Part shown: one piece after another, positions 45,211-56,843 of the stretch | Numbering within the stretch: the stretch's first letter is position 1 | How the letters are laid out: every line of letters begins with the position of its first letter | NCBI GenBank assembly: GCA_036937835.1 | Contig: CM072863.1 | Span: 8,438,001 to 8,502,000 of the forward strand | DNA: 64,000 bases | Source of the DNA: Pampus argenteus | Lineage: Eukaryota > Chordata > Actinopteri > Scombriformes > Stromateidae | Reading direction: 5' to 3' | Notes under the pieces: model-generated | The model's database searches: none | Told to the model about the DNA's origin: nothing | Seen by the model: the letters and a program-made list of their open reading frames with translations, nothing else | Made by a program: the position numbers and the translations under genes

Positions 45211-45430
45211 TTTTCCTCGGCGCTATGTGCGGAGCAGCGAGCACAGCCCAGGCTGCCAGCTGACGTCAGCAGCTGGGGAAGTGAGTGCCTGGAGTCCCGC
45301 TGGTTGACTGCGAGTGGTGCTGCTGCTGCAGGACAGCCAGGGGCCCCCGAGAGCTGGCCCCTGGCCTCCTTCAGGGGTCCTGCACACGGCTCCAGGTGGA
45401 TTAGTTCAAATTCATTCAGCACATACTGTT
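45211..45430 (-). promoter_or_regulatory. rbms2: rbms2 5'UTR/promoter region, GC-rich, with CRE
   Basis: GC- and CpG-richer than its surroundings, directly upstream of the rbms2 ATG on the minus strand. It holds a perfect TGACGTCA (45261-45268) flanked by CAGCTG-like E-boxes. The 95-codon minus-strand frame here is a UTR/promoter shadow in a frame different from the ATG at 45210. Confidence 0.55.
45261..45268. promoter_or_regulatory. rbms2: CRE (TGACGTCA), rbms2
   Basis: A perfect CREB/ATF palindrome 51 bp upstream of the start codon, inside the larger imperfect palindrome CAGCTGACGTCAGCAGCTG. Confidence 0.55.
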
Positions 45431-46059
45431 ATATCACTCAACTCCCTGGATGTGTGAGATTGAATCAAAAAGGTGTTATGAATCAAGTTATGTGGTCTTT
45501 GATTTACTACCTCGACTTCACTTCTTTTCAGTAGAGACATTCATTTGTTTCCTTATGATTAGTATCAACTATCCTTCAGTACCTCAGGATTTAGAAACCC
45601 TAATCATTTTATTAGCATTCAAAAACCACAACTAAAGCTCTAAATTATATCAAACATAATGTATAAATAACAAGATATACAGTATACCGATATAAACTTC
45701 CTAACATACTCTAAATCCTATATATATAGGAATAGCCTGTTTAAATTAAATTAAATGTAACTTTTTTAACATGAAACCAATTTTAAATAAACACATGTCT
45801 TATAAGTCTAACAGTTGTGTGTAATTATGAAACAGCTGATCTTGAGGAGACCTTTGTGCCTTGTTTCAAGTAATATTGAATTAATGCAGGTCAAGCTGAT
45901 AACAGCATTTGGCCTGATATCTGTGATAAGGATATACTGTGTGTATGTGTATAGCAGCGCCGCCACTCTCTAACCCAACCAGAGTCTGTGCGTACCCTCT
46001 TTAGTTTTGCTGCTGCCCTCTTCTCTGCTTGTGTAACCTTGTCTCTGTGTTTATTTGTA

Positions 46060-46110
46060 TTGATTGCTAAGCACTCTTTAAACTTTGTCGTAGAAATTTG
46101 CTATACAAAC
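46060..46110 (+). repeat. interspersed-repeat tail
   Basis: TAAGCACTCTTTAAACTTTG, then GTCGTAGAAATTTGCTATAC and AAAC: the 'key-number' tail seen on many fish retroelements. Only the 3' fragment is recognisable. Confidence 0.45.
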
Positions 46111-49100
46111 AACATGTCCTATGTATAGAAAGAGAGTTACAGTAAATCATCTGCAATAAACAGCTTCTTTGAATGTAAAAGTTCAGACACATCAGAGCAA
46201 AATGAGAATGACATTACTTATTTGATTGGATATACTGATTTTGATTTGGTTCGAGTTTAGTTTCAGAAATAAGATTTATCCACATTTTCCTTCTAAGCGC
46301 TTTAAATTCCCCCACAGATCATCCAGGGTTGCTTGAGGTTTGAACATCTTTGCATAATTTTGAAATTGAACATGTACTTTTGTTTAAATACATGTCTTCT
46401 AACTAAGGACCATCTTTGTAAATGCATGAAATCTGCTTGTCAGTGTTCTGTAGTTAGATATTTCAGCACTGCAAAAAAATATATATGTTTTTGCATTAAA
46501 TTTAAATTTTAAGGAGCACCTCTTTCACAGAAAATGTTAGATTCAACTTCTAGACCGACTAAACATTAAAAAATGTTTTCACACTGGCAAAAAAGGGGCA
46601 AAAAAATTTAATCAAAAAGTCATTATTAAGGTTTTCCTTCACCACCACCACTTCTATTCCAGTCATTACCTCATATGAACCTTTAAAAATGAAAATATGG
46701 CTGCAAGCAGCTATTACAGTGTCCAACTAAAACCACTTAGAGCAGAGTATATTGTTTACAGGTTGAGGTTGACCTATTGAGCAAAGGAAAGCACTGTGGA
46801 GATGTGCCCTACGTCCTGTTTGTGTCTTCACTGCTAACTTGGTCTTGACCAAATGGTCATGACACAGCTCTTTAACATCAGTAATGTCTGTATGTCATAA
46901 CATGACCTAAACACAATATATAGGTTGCATGCCATATTTATCGGTATATGTAAATTTGCTTGTAAAAAAAAAATACTAATACTGTAACTGGACTTTGGGA
47001 TTTTCTCTGGGATTTTGCCACGTTTTGCATAATGCACGAGAGTAGACAATGACCAAAAGTCCCTCATGGTTCAGTCTGTGCTTCCCTGTATCTAACTGCT
47101 AGTGATGCAGCTGCCTCCCTCCCTGCAATATTTCTTCCATTAATATGATGTGATTAATTATGCAGCACTAATATCTGATACAAAGACTTTTCACACTCAT
47201 AGTACTCAGTGAATCAGATAGAGTGGAAAATCTTGAGGGCGTAATCAGGTGTGTACTACCAACTAACAAGGCAAATACGGCCTTGTAAATGGTGTGAGAC
47301 AAACATCTGCATGATCTGTGATGTGGACTGCTCATGGTGTAATGCAGGGCATCTGCTCTAACGATGTCCTGTAGTTTCCTCTGAAGGTCACAGATGAAGG
47401 CTGTTAAACACCAGACACACACGCACGCAGGGTACTAAAACTAAACATTTGCCACTGGCGTGTGAATGAGCAGTGTCCTGAAGTTACCTTTCCTATCTTA
47501 TCCATGGTTTGCTTCGTCGGTGATTCTGGCTTCTTATCTACTTCTGCTATATTTAAATGCCTTTTCACTTTCTCCTGTTGCCAGAGATTGGCTGGGAGAT
47601 GCATCCCAACACAGATGGCAGCTGAAACCTGATGCCTAAAATGCAGTAGCATTCAAAATAATCAGTGCTGGTTACACTACAAAGCACTTCTGCTACTTTT
47701 AATCTCTCACGGTAGCCAACAATTATTGTGCCATGGACAGCTTAATAATAATAATCGGATTAATACCAGGAATCAATGCAGGACAAAATGTAATGTTATG
47801 ATGTGTGGCGCAATAAGCAAAAACCCCTGCAAGCACAGACGCGACACCAAACATGACTTTTGAAAGAGGCAAGGAGACTGTTGGATGGAGAAACACTTCC
47901 TCACACTGATTTTTCTGCATCTAGTGAGCAGAAGTGACTTGAGCTGAGCTTTACAACCTTGTCTGTCTTCAAAACATAAAAAGGAAAAGAAATATATCAC
48001 TTGTCAATTAGTTCTTTTAAATAATTGATACATAACTGCAATATTATATTGTAACAAGTCGCAAAATGTTTTCTAAATTTTTAGCTTTCATAAAAGACAA
48101 GACAAAATGAGTTGAATTAGCATGTCCAGTCTCCCGGTGAACAGATCTCACTCCTTTATTCCAGGCTGCCCAGTTGCTGTGCCCTAAATCTATATGGAGT
48201 AAAATGAAATAAAAAAATAAAAAATTACAGCATTGAGTATTTCTATGAATTAGTGGCATAAGCAGTTTGCGCCCTGCCTGTAAGCTGGTCCTCCGTCTGC
48301 ATTTAGGAACACACCAGTGACATTGTTGTGCTCAGCAGAACCTCCGTCTGGCACAGGCAGCCACTTTGACGACATGAACATTGTTTGGACATCAACAGGC
48401 TCGTTGCTAAGTAACCCAGCCCCCTCCATCCCAGCGTTCTGGCCTGTGAATCCATACTTATTACTTCTATGGTAGCTAAGTATTTGTGTGTGTGTGTGTC
48501 TGTGAGCTGCTGAGCTTCCTAAGGGTGTGCATCGCGGATAGAAGAAATGGGGCGTTGAATAATATTTATTAGTTTAATTTATTACGGCCTTTAAGTGTTT
48601 GGAAAGACAGGTCAAAGGTTCTTCTATAAAACCGAGGTTTCGTCTGGCTCAGTTTTGCATTGAAAGATACAAGTTGGTATCTGAAATTAAACCTAATATT
48701 AGCTGATATAAAAGTCCGCCTTCATTTGCATTTTTAGCATAAAATACAGCTTCAAAATAACACCTTTACACAATCTGTGAAAGGACAACAGCATATGTTG
48801 AGAAATACCAACAGCATTAACAGCCTAGCACCCGCCCCCCAATCACACACACACACAAAAAGACATCAATGCAGTGGGGGTGAACCTCAGTCATCAAAGT
48901 GGGTTGTTGTTTGGGAGGAAGCCTGTGTAAGTCTGTGTGTGTGTGGAGGAAAGTGGATATGAATGGTGTGTGGAAAGGTTCAGGGAGTTCATGTGTAAGC
49001 CAGGGTCTCGGTGAGACTGTCAGTGTGGGGTTCAAGGTCAGAATGAGGAACAGAAAAAGAAAAAGAGCAAACTTGAATATAGAGATGTTCAGGGCAAAAA

Positions 49101-50291
49101 GAGGTAAAAGGAGTCTATATATAAATATAAAGAATATATATATATAGATATGATATGATAGATAGAAAGTTGTTGGTAAAGATCATAATACAAAAAATAC
49201 ACAGTCTTGTTACTAAATGGACCTTCCTTAATCTGTATACTTTTATCAGCCTACTACTCTGCATTTGGTACCTATTTTACATCAGAAACTGGCCAACTGC
49301 ATATAGAAGGAATCTCTGCAAACAAGCTTAAACTGTAAAATTAGTGTTAAAGTTTGTCTATGATATTTATCATTAAACATACACAATATATCCAGAAACT
49401 ATGGTTTTGGTTTGCATTTTCCCGGCTGGTTAGTATCAGAAATACCTGGTTATATTGGTTCTATTCAGATTCAGAAATGGCTCATATACAGCAAATCTCT
49501 GCAAGCTTGTGTAACTGCAATTATACATAATGACTTAAATTTGAAAAGATTTATACTGCAGATTTAATAGATTTTTTTTTTTTACTGACTGAACTATATA
49601 TAGTGTAAATGTAATTTAACACTATTTATTTACATCCCTGATGTGGAAAATAAGAAAACTAAAATGATGCATGTTAGAAAAGCACAGAAAGACATCCTTG
49701 AATGTTTTTTGCACGCTTCACGTGAGAGGAGTTAATTTACACGTCTGCTGAACAGACCACACACACACCCTTACACACACTCAGACAATCAGTCAAGCAT
49801 TCCCTGTGGTTGGAATGTGTTTTTGACAGGGAGTGTGAAAAAGGAAGTCTCGGTGAGGAAGGCTGGAGACGAACGGCTGACAGAAAAACAAATAAATGTC
49901 GGCCATTCATGTACATATAGACATAATGTAAATGTATGTATGTTTGTGTAAATGTGTGTGTGGGAAATTTTGTCATAATCCTCTGTTCAGCATAAAAGAT
50001 AAAGCACTAATGTGTTTAGATGTTAAAGATCAATATGTGCTGAAGTGGTACACAGTCTGCAATGATCATTCTTTATTTCCACGTATTTAGTAAAGCAGGT
50101 ACATTTCTGCCTCCGATCATGTTTGTATCATTTGATTTTTGAGAATTAAAAGTGACAAATGTTATTTTCTACTCATGGAATCCATAAAGGTTCTTGATTA
50201 AATTAATCAGTTGTTGTGCAGGTTTAACAATTTTTAGAGAAAAGGATGAATTATACATGTACTTGACATTTACTCAATTTGTAATTAAACA

Positions 50292-50348
50292 TACACACAC
50301 ACACACATATATCTATATATATATATCTATATATATGTCTATATATAT
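50292..50348. repeat. CA/TA compound microsatellite
   Basis: A run of CA followed by alternating TATATA and CTATATA units. Confidence 0.85.
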
Positions 50349-50728
50349 GCAAATTAAAAATGAATGAATGAAAATGTCAGAATTACCTTGGGTAAGACTG
50401 TAAAAAGCTATAAATGTAATGTAATGTAAAAAAGTTTTTTCTACTTATTACTGTTGTAATTGGTTGGCTTTAGGACAAATATCAAATATGAATGAAAAAA
50501 ATTGTGCATGTTATTGATAAAAGACATAATAATCCTGTGACAACTCAAAACTCAAACTTTCTCCAAAATTCTATGCTATTGTGTTTTTTTCTTTTTTTTT
50601 TCTTTAAATGACTTTCAAGAATTTCTTGAGTGGGCTATTTACTCTATACGTTCCAGCTGGAAGTAATCTGAGCAACAGATTTGAGGAGGCAGAAAGAAAG
50701 CCTGGTGATGGAGTGGGAGGAAAGGAGA

Positions 50729-50760
50729 GAAGGGGGACGAGGGCAGGGGGGAAGGGGAGA
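50729..50760 (+). repeat. G-run tract (possible G-quadruplex)
   Basis: Several runs of three to six Gs separated by 2-4 bases (GGGGGACGAGGGCAGGGGGG, then AAGGGG). It satisfies the simple G3+N1-7 quadruplex rule. Confidence 0.55.
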
Positions 50761-53700
50761 GAGCTAAGCGGATGGGGGAAGGGCTGTTTGTGCATGCCTC
50801 AAATTCCTTAGTTGTTATCAGCATTGCCCGCTCCATAATTGTTCCTTTCGAGGAGGGGGAGAAAAAAAAATACAGAGACTGTAAAACATTGTGAAGCTTC
50901 CTCCTAAACAAGGAGGTCCAGATCTTTGAACTCTAATTGGCGCCATTTTTGACTTTGCCATTCTTGCATTATTCAAAGTCTCATAAACTACATTTCCATA
51001 TTTCTATTTTCAACTTCTTGTCTTGTGTGGCTGGATGCAGAATTGTGAAAACTTGAATCCTTAATAAACCCTTGCCTTGCCCTGCCTCACCAATGCCATT
51101 CAGTGACTTTCTTAGATTATTCATCTAATTTTAATTTCTCCTGTAAAGTAACTGTAACAAGTTACTGACATCCATAATGTGTCAAGCCACCCAAGACCCA
51201 CCAGACATTTTTTTCAAACTAGTGTTAGAGAGGCTTTCAAGCTCAAGCAGGATTAGTAGTTTCCTGCATGTGTGACGCCTTCAGAATAAACAGATGAATA
51301 GAGATGAATGATAACATAATTACATGCATTAGCTATCTTCTTTTTTCCCTTTTTTTTTTTTTTTTTTTACAAAATGGCTGCAGTGAGTATCTCATACTGT
51401 TTCCCTACTGAATGGAGACACTGCATTGCACACAGGACGTGATTCTGGGAACTTTGATTGATGAGGTAATCCATCTGGCTCTGAAGCAAAGGGAGGGGAG
51501 GAAGAGAGCACCAGCGTAGGGAGGGAGAGAGGGCGTGTAGAAGATGAGTGATGATGTAGGTCCAAATCGTAATGCAGTTTGGAGATTTACGCATGTGTGT
51601 GTACGCAGATGTGTGTGTGTGTACGCAGGCAGGTTTAATCTCGGGTAACTTGAAAAGCCAGATATTATCCACGGTGTAGTTTATTAGTTGGTTTGTTAAG
51701 AAGAACGTCATGTTCATTAACTCTAAAACAATGTGGGAACCAGAACTGATATGCTTCTTCGTTTGTCTGCATCTCTTCTCTGGACTTCAACCTGGCTTTC
51801 ATCACAGCTGCAGTGAACTGGGTGGAGGTGTATCATGGGCCTTAGCTGTGGATGGGAGTATGACGCATAAAAATACTTGATCCACTCATGACACAAACCA
51901 GATGAGTGGTGTTTTCACTTACTCCAACAATAAAATCGCCCTGGAAAACTCACCATGCAGAGCGGGAGATGTCTTTAGCAGGATACTAATGACCAGCAGT
52001 TCTCTAATATTTGATTTTCCAGCGTATGACGTGAAAAATCAACCTCACAAGGAGGAAAACAGCTCAACCGGTGTCAGTCTTTTTAGATAGATTTGTAAGG
52101 AGAACAGGAAGTGAGTGATGCTGAGTAATGATGACACATTTGCTCATTGAAAACTTACTTTAATGCCGAGAAATGAGTATTTCCTTCTCACTAAAGAATC
52201 AGGCTACAGTGACTTAATCAAGACAATATCTCAAAGGAGCAGCATGTTACAATGTCGCTGTTAGTTTAAACACTGTGGATGCTGTCCTTTGAGGTATGTC
52301 TGAAACTACTGCGTAACACATTAATCATTCAACAGATTATGACGTAACAGAGTGTGATGTTACCACATGACGCTGCAGAAACGCATAGCAATATACCAGA
52401 GCTACAGATGGAATAGAAAAATGACTTTGAGATGAATGAGGGAAGGCATTAAAGCTGTGCAAAACGTCAAAGTAATGAAAGATGTGCGTTTACAGTATCA
52501 ATGAGTCACTTTCTAATGACTATTGGGTCAAATAGCAGCCTAAACCATTAGAACTGATCTCTCTGATCTCTCTCCTTTCCTTCGTCGCTCTTTCACGCTC
52601 ACACACTCACCTGACTTAAAGAGTGAGCAGAAACAATAATGTAAAAAACAAAACAAAAAAAAAAGTCATCATGCTCATAGGAGGTGGACACAAGTCTGAT
52701 GTGTAATACATGAGAGCAACAAATGATGGACGGCATCAACCTTTGACATCCTTATCTCTCTTCATAAAACAGCTTTCAGGCCAACACATGATAGAGGATT
52801 ATAATAGGAATAAATTGCATAACACTAGGAATTATTTACATTTTTATAGATACAGATAAGTTAGTCCTCTGTTTGTCTAAAACTGAGTGCAAAAAAACAT
52901 CTGCTTATTATTTTATGTACACATGCTGAGCTCTGACCTTTGAACATGGGATCAAAATGAAAGTGTGAGAGTAGTGCGCTGTATGTAGGGATCCTATACC
53001 GCGCTCCTTCAGCATGTCTGTCATCTGTGTTGTGCTTCCATCTGCTGGTAAATTGTGATAAACACCACTCTATGTTTGACTGACATATACTAATGTTTCC
53101 CATTAAATAAGCCAAAAAAAATAAATAATAATAATAAGACACATAAAAATGCACATTTACAGTCAAACATGATGCAACACACTCAACATAAAAACTGCAC
53201 AAACTGACTTATATCGAGATAAAACAAGAAGGGTTGCAGACACTTATTATGATTATGGAAAAACAAACAAATAATTTTTATTAATCGTGATGTAATTCAT
53301 TTGATCTTTACTGCAGGTATTAATTAATAAGTCAGATGTGATGAAAACCAAACATTATCATTATGAAATGTCATAAAAACTGGAATAACAGTGCCATCTT
53401 GGGGCCAAATATATCATAGTGCATAACGGTGTGTGTATCACGTATGTGCATGCCTGTGGTTTGTGAGTATGTGTGCGTGTGTGTGTGTGTGTCTGCGTGT
53501 CACAGGAATGATGTCTAAGAAGTTCAAGATGACTACAATGTGTCTTTTGTGTCTTTATTTTTAAAGCCTTTGTAGCTCTGTGCGTTTCCTTTCTCTTTCA
53601 CTGCATGTCTGTTTTTAGTTAAGTCTGTATTGCGCAAAAGCATTTGGCATGAGGACATTTTTGGACTGGAACTCAACTTTTGATAGGTTAGGAATTTGTG

Positions 53701-54249
53701 TTGTGTCACTGTTGCTATGTAAACCACACTGAAAGCACTAAATCAAGCACCCTTATAAAAAAAAACAAAAAAAAAACATCAAAGAATGAAGAATGAAATA
53801 GAGAAACAGCTGACAATCCTGGTGGAATTAAAACCAAATAAAGCTTGTTCAAAGTGGTGACTTCCTCTTTTAGTGCTACGGCCTCATTTCAGAAAATGAA
53901 GCAGTTTCTCTTGTAGCTGCCCGTAAAATACGAGTTTAATAAGTGTAAGTGTTATGTGACGCCCTGGAATGAAGAGAGGATTGTTGAAACTAAGTGGCAT
54001 TAACATTTTCTCAAGTGATTCACTGGATGCAGTATATTTTATAACAACTATTTTTGCTGACTCATTTTTCCCTTTTCTCTGTGTTTAATCTTTGTAGCAT
54101 CAGTGAAAGAGGATCACTTAGGTTAGTGAGACAGACGAATGCTTCAGACCAAACAGACGTTGTGGTGGTGTGTTACAGAAAATAGTCTCTTTTTTTTTTT
54201 TATCTCCACACAAAGGACCTATTGTTCTTTGGATACTGCCCATGTAGAC

Positions 54250-54265
54250 CCACTAGGTGTCAGCA
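54250..54265 (+). promoter_or_regulatory. CTCF-like motif (one mismatch)
   Basis: CCACTAGGTGTCAGCA against CCASYAGRKGGCRS: one mismatch (T for G). Confidence 0.3.
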
Positions 54266-54896
54266 CTGTGCAGCATTTCACAGACACAAAGTACAGACAG
54301 CTCCAAGTGTGTGTGTGCGTGTGTGTGTACCAAAATGCAAAATAAAAATGCAAACAAAAAGTGTGTTAAATAGGTGTAGAACTATGTAAAAGTGAATATC
54401 AGTTGTATGTTTTTGAACATTTTAAAGATGTATTGACTAAGATTTGACTAAAATAAAATAAAGTTTATTGACAGCCATTTTTTAGGACTCTTCCAGTTGT
54501 TGAGACATATATTTCCTAGACTGCTGTTGAAAATGAAACATGGGCGTGGAGTATGGACTCACACACGGCACTGTCAAATGGCATTTGCTTTGTTTAGTTT
54601 TGAAAACCAACCAATGTTTTAATTTGGCCCGTGTAACCACCCAAAAAGTTTTCTTGTGTCTCTCTGAAAAAGTTTTGAAGTGTACATGTCAATTTGGAAA
54701 AAGTAATAAACACAAAAAAACAATGCGTATTTTGTAAACATACTTTCTTCGTCTCAAGGATGATTTCAAACAGTCTTGTTTCAAATAGTTATTGAAATGT
54801 GTTGTTTCTGGCTTTGTTGTGCATTAAAAAAAAACACACACAATTTGTGTTCATTGGTGGGAAGCCAGTGTGGGATCATATGGTTATTGGTGCACT

Positions 54897-54912
54897 GGCG
54901 ACCCCTGCTGGT
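54897..54912 (-). promoter_or_regulatory. CTCF-like motif (one mismatch)
   Basis: The minus strand reads CCAGCAGGGGTCGCC; one mismatch to the core. It lies about 650 bp from the site at 54250 and points the opposite way. Confidence 0.3.
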
Positions 54913-55294
54913 TGGACTGCACGGATGCACAGCAATATGGGAAAGTAGTGGTGCTAGTTACCTCTTCCATGAAGCACCTCGGTGTTGGCTAAAAGAAGCT
55001 GGTGACACCAAATTGGTGGTGGCAAATGAGTTTTTACTGCAATTTCTACAAGTGTAATTGAGCATTTTCTATGATTAATGTATTGCTTTTGCATTGTTGG
55101 TATCACTAAAACAATTACAAGATATCCCATGTGTGTGCTGAAGAAACAAAGCATCAGTTACCAGTCATGTCCACAGACACCACCAAATGGAAAAGTTAAA
55201 AAAAAAAAAAGGGGTGGGGGGGACAACGAGACTGATTGTTGTTGCAGTAAGTTGACATGAGAGAGAGTTTGCTGTGATGGAGGTGGATGATGGT

Positions 55295-55313
55295 GGGGTG
55301 GGGTGGGGTGGGG
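55295..55313 (+). promoter_or_regulatory. G-quadruplex-forming (GGGGT)n tract upstream of an unidentified gene
   Basis: Four GGGG runs with single-T loops (55295-55298, 55300-55303, 55305-55308, 55310-55313), followed by more G-runs (GAGGGGAGGG). It lies about 0.6 kb upstream of the signal-peptide exon, in a likely promoter. Confidence 0.6.
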
Positions 55314-55379
55314 TGCTGGAGAGGGGAGGGACACTGCTGTTGCGACGTCACTCATCAGCCCCGCTGACTGACTGGGCTC

Positions 55380-55896
55380 CGGGCTTCAGGGCTCAATCTG
55401 TGTCCAGCAGCAGCAGAGGTGGTGGGGAGGAGAGGAACATTTGATCCACTTCTTTATTTCCTCCTGTGGCTCCTGGAGAACAAAAGACAGACAACTGCAT
55501 GATCAGAGGCGCCACAGCTCTCCTTCATCTCCATCTAGACTTATCTGCAAACCAGGCTAGCTTGATGCTCAGTTCAGCCTGCTAGCCTTTGTGGCAGGGC
55601 TGTCCATGCATCCGAGGAGCCCCTAAGCAACCCCGGGCTGGGAGAGAAGCCTCGGCTTTTAGTCTTGACAGTCTGCAAAAAAAAAAAAAAAAAGAAAAGA
55701 AAGAAAAAAGAAAAAATCTCCGAGTGGGCAGACCGCTGCAGCCGTGTCAGCTTCACTGCGCACCCAGAAAGCGGATTTCCAGTGAGGAGCATCATCGCTC
55801 TTGGGGCACGATTACACGTCGTCGCCTGTCTGCAACCTCCAGCTTTGACAGGACCAAAGGCGATTGATGACTAATAATCTTTCAAGATAGACAACA
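55380..55896 (+). other. 5'UTR/promoter of the unidentified gene
   Basis: A GC-richer stretch with CAG triplets, then a long A-rich run (55677-55717), then sequence leading into the ATG. A CRE-like GACGTCAC lies just upstream (55344). Several ATGs upstream are out of frame or quickly stopped. Confidence 0.45.
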
Positions 55897-55984
55897 ATGT
55901 TGCGCACCGCGGCCAACATGTTGGCAACAGGACTGCTTGTCTTGGGAATGTTGCACAGTTTGGAAGTAATCGCTCCATCAAGGG
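55897..55984 (+). CDS. first coding exon of an unidentified secreted or type I membrane protein (signal peptide)
   Basis: ATG at 55897, preceded in frame by TAG (55888-55890), encodes 32 codons: MLRTAANMLATGLLVLGMLH, then SLEVIAPSRAVD, plus one base (55984), followed by the donor GTAAGC (phase 1). Residues 8-20 form a hydrophobic core, with probable signal cleavage near SRA/VD. A second Met (residue 8) could also start. A signal-peptide-only exon with a phase-1 donor and a large following intron is typical of receptors such as the ErbB and LDL-receptor families. ERBB3 and LRP1 both lie in the 12q13 paralogon, but 32 residues cannot decide. No convincing second exon was found before the window ends. 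Confidence 0.55.
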
Positions 55985-56810
55985 CTGTAGATGGTAAGCA
56001 GATTTGGTCTTAAATGCTTTAAAACTATACACGGGTTAAGTGTGTGTGTGTGTATGTGTGTGTGCATGTTGTTCAAAGGCTTTATTGTGTTTTGTGTCTG
56101 CATACGAGAAGAGTAGACTGTACCCTGAAGGAATGACTGCCGGGGTTTAGAAAAGCAACGTGGAGGGGATGAAACCGAGGCGAGACAATTAAAGCGGTCT
56201 TTTGTTTCTTTCTTCTCGGTGCCACATGTTATATATATATATGTTGCAATGTCACACCAGTGATCGCACATTTCAACCCCCCCTGCTTATACATACAGGC
56301 GCTCTTCTAAATGTACACTGACATTCAGTGATGAAATTGTAGCATAGGCCCCACTACCTGCTTAAACTACCTGCTTTTAGTGACAAAGAGGCAGCTCTAT
56401 GTCATCTTTTTGAGCCTGTATCAGACATTTCATACTCAACAGTGTTTGTTGAGTGTAATAATGTCACATTTTAACTCCATATGAGGACTTAAAATGTGTC
56501 CGTGGTCTTGAATTGTGTGTGGATTCTCTTGTATTGGCCTAAATTGTTGCTCAGTGATGCTTTATTTAAAAAAAAAACCATATAATAATTGCAGTTAGTT
56601 TTTCTTCATCCACAAGCCTCAGATGTTTTAGTGTTGTCATCAACAGGCTTGTGTAGCACTGCGCCACTGTTGTGTATCGGTATGATTTTTTTCAGTTTTT
56701 TGTTCTTCTACTGGACTGTACCAGCCAAGAGCCCAGAATGCCAACAGTGATGTTATGATCTGCGGGCAGATAGTGAGCAACTCAAAACTAACTGCCCCCA
56801 CAACCTTGGG

Positions 56811-56811
<1 letters not shown>

Positions 56812-56841
<30 letters not shown>
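56812..56841. repeat. (CA)n microsatellite
   Basis: 15 uninterrupted CA units. Confidence 0.92.

Positions 56842-56843
<2 letters not shown>

Larger units (their letters stand above)
45431..55290. other. intergenic region between rbms2 (-) and the next gene (+)
   Basis: 9.9 kb between two divergently transcribed genes. It holds an interspersed-repeat tail (about 46060-46110), a TA-rich tract (50292-50348), a G-rich tract (50729-50760), GT tracts (53474-53492, 54307-54329) and two CTCF-like sites (54250, 54897). No coding exon is supported; the short frames lack family likeness. Confidence 0.65.

Noticed and set aside
44884..45534. 216-codon plus-strand frame
   Set aside because: It is antisense to rbms2 exon 1 and its GC-rich promoter; it opens with low-complexity Phe/Ile runs and matches nothing recognisable.
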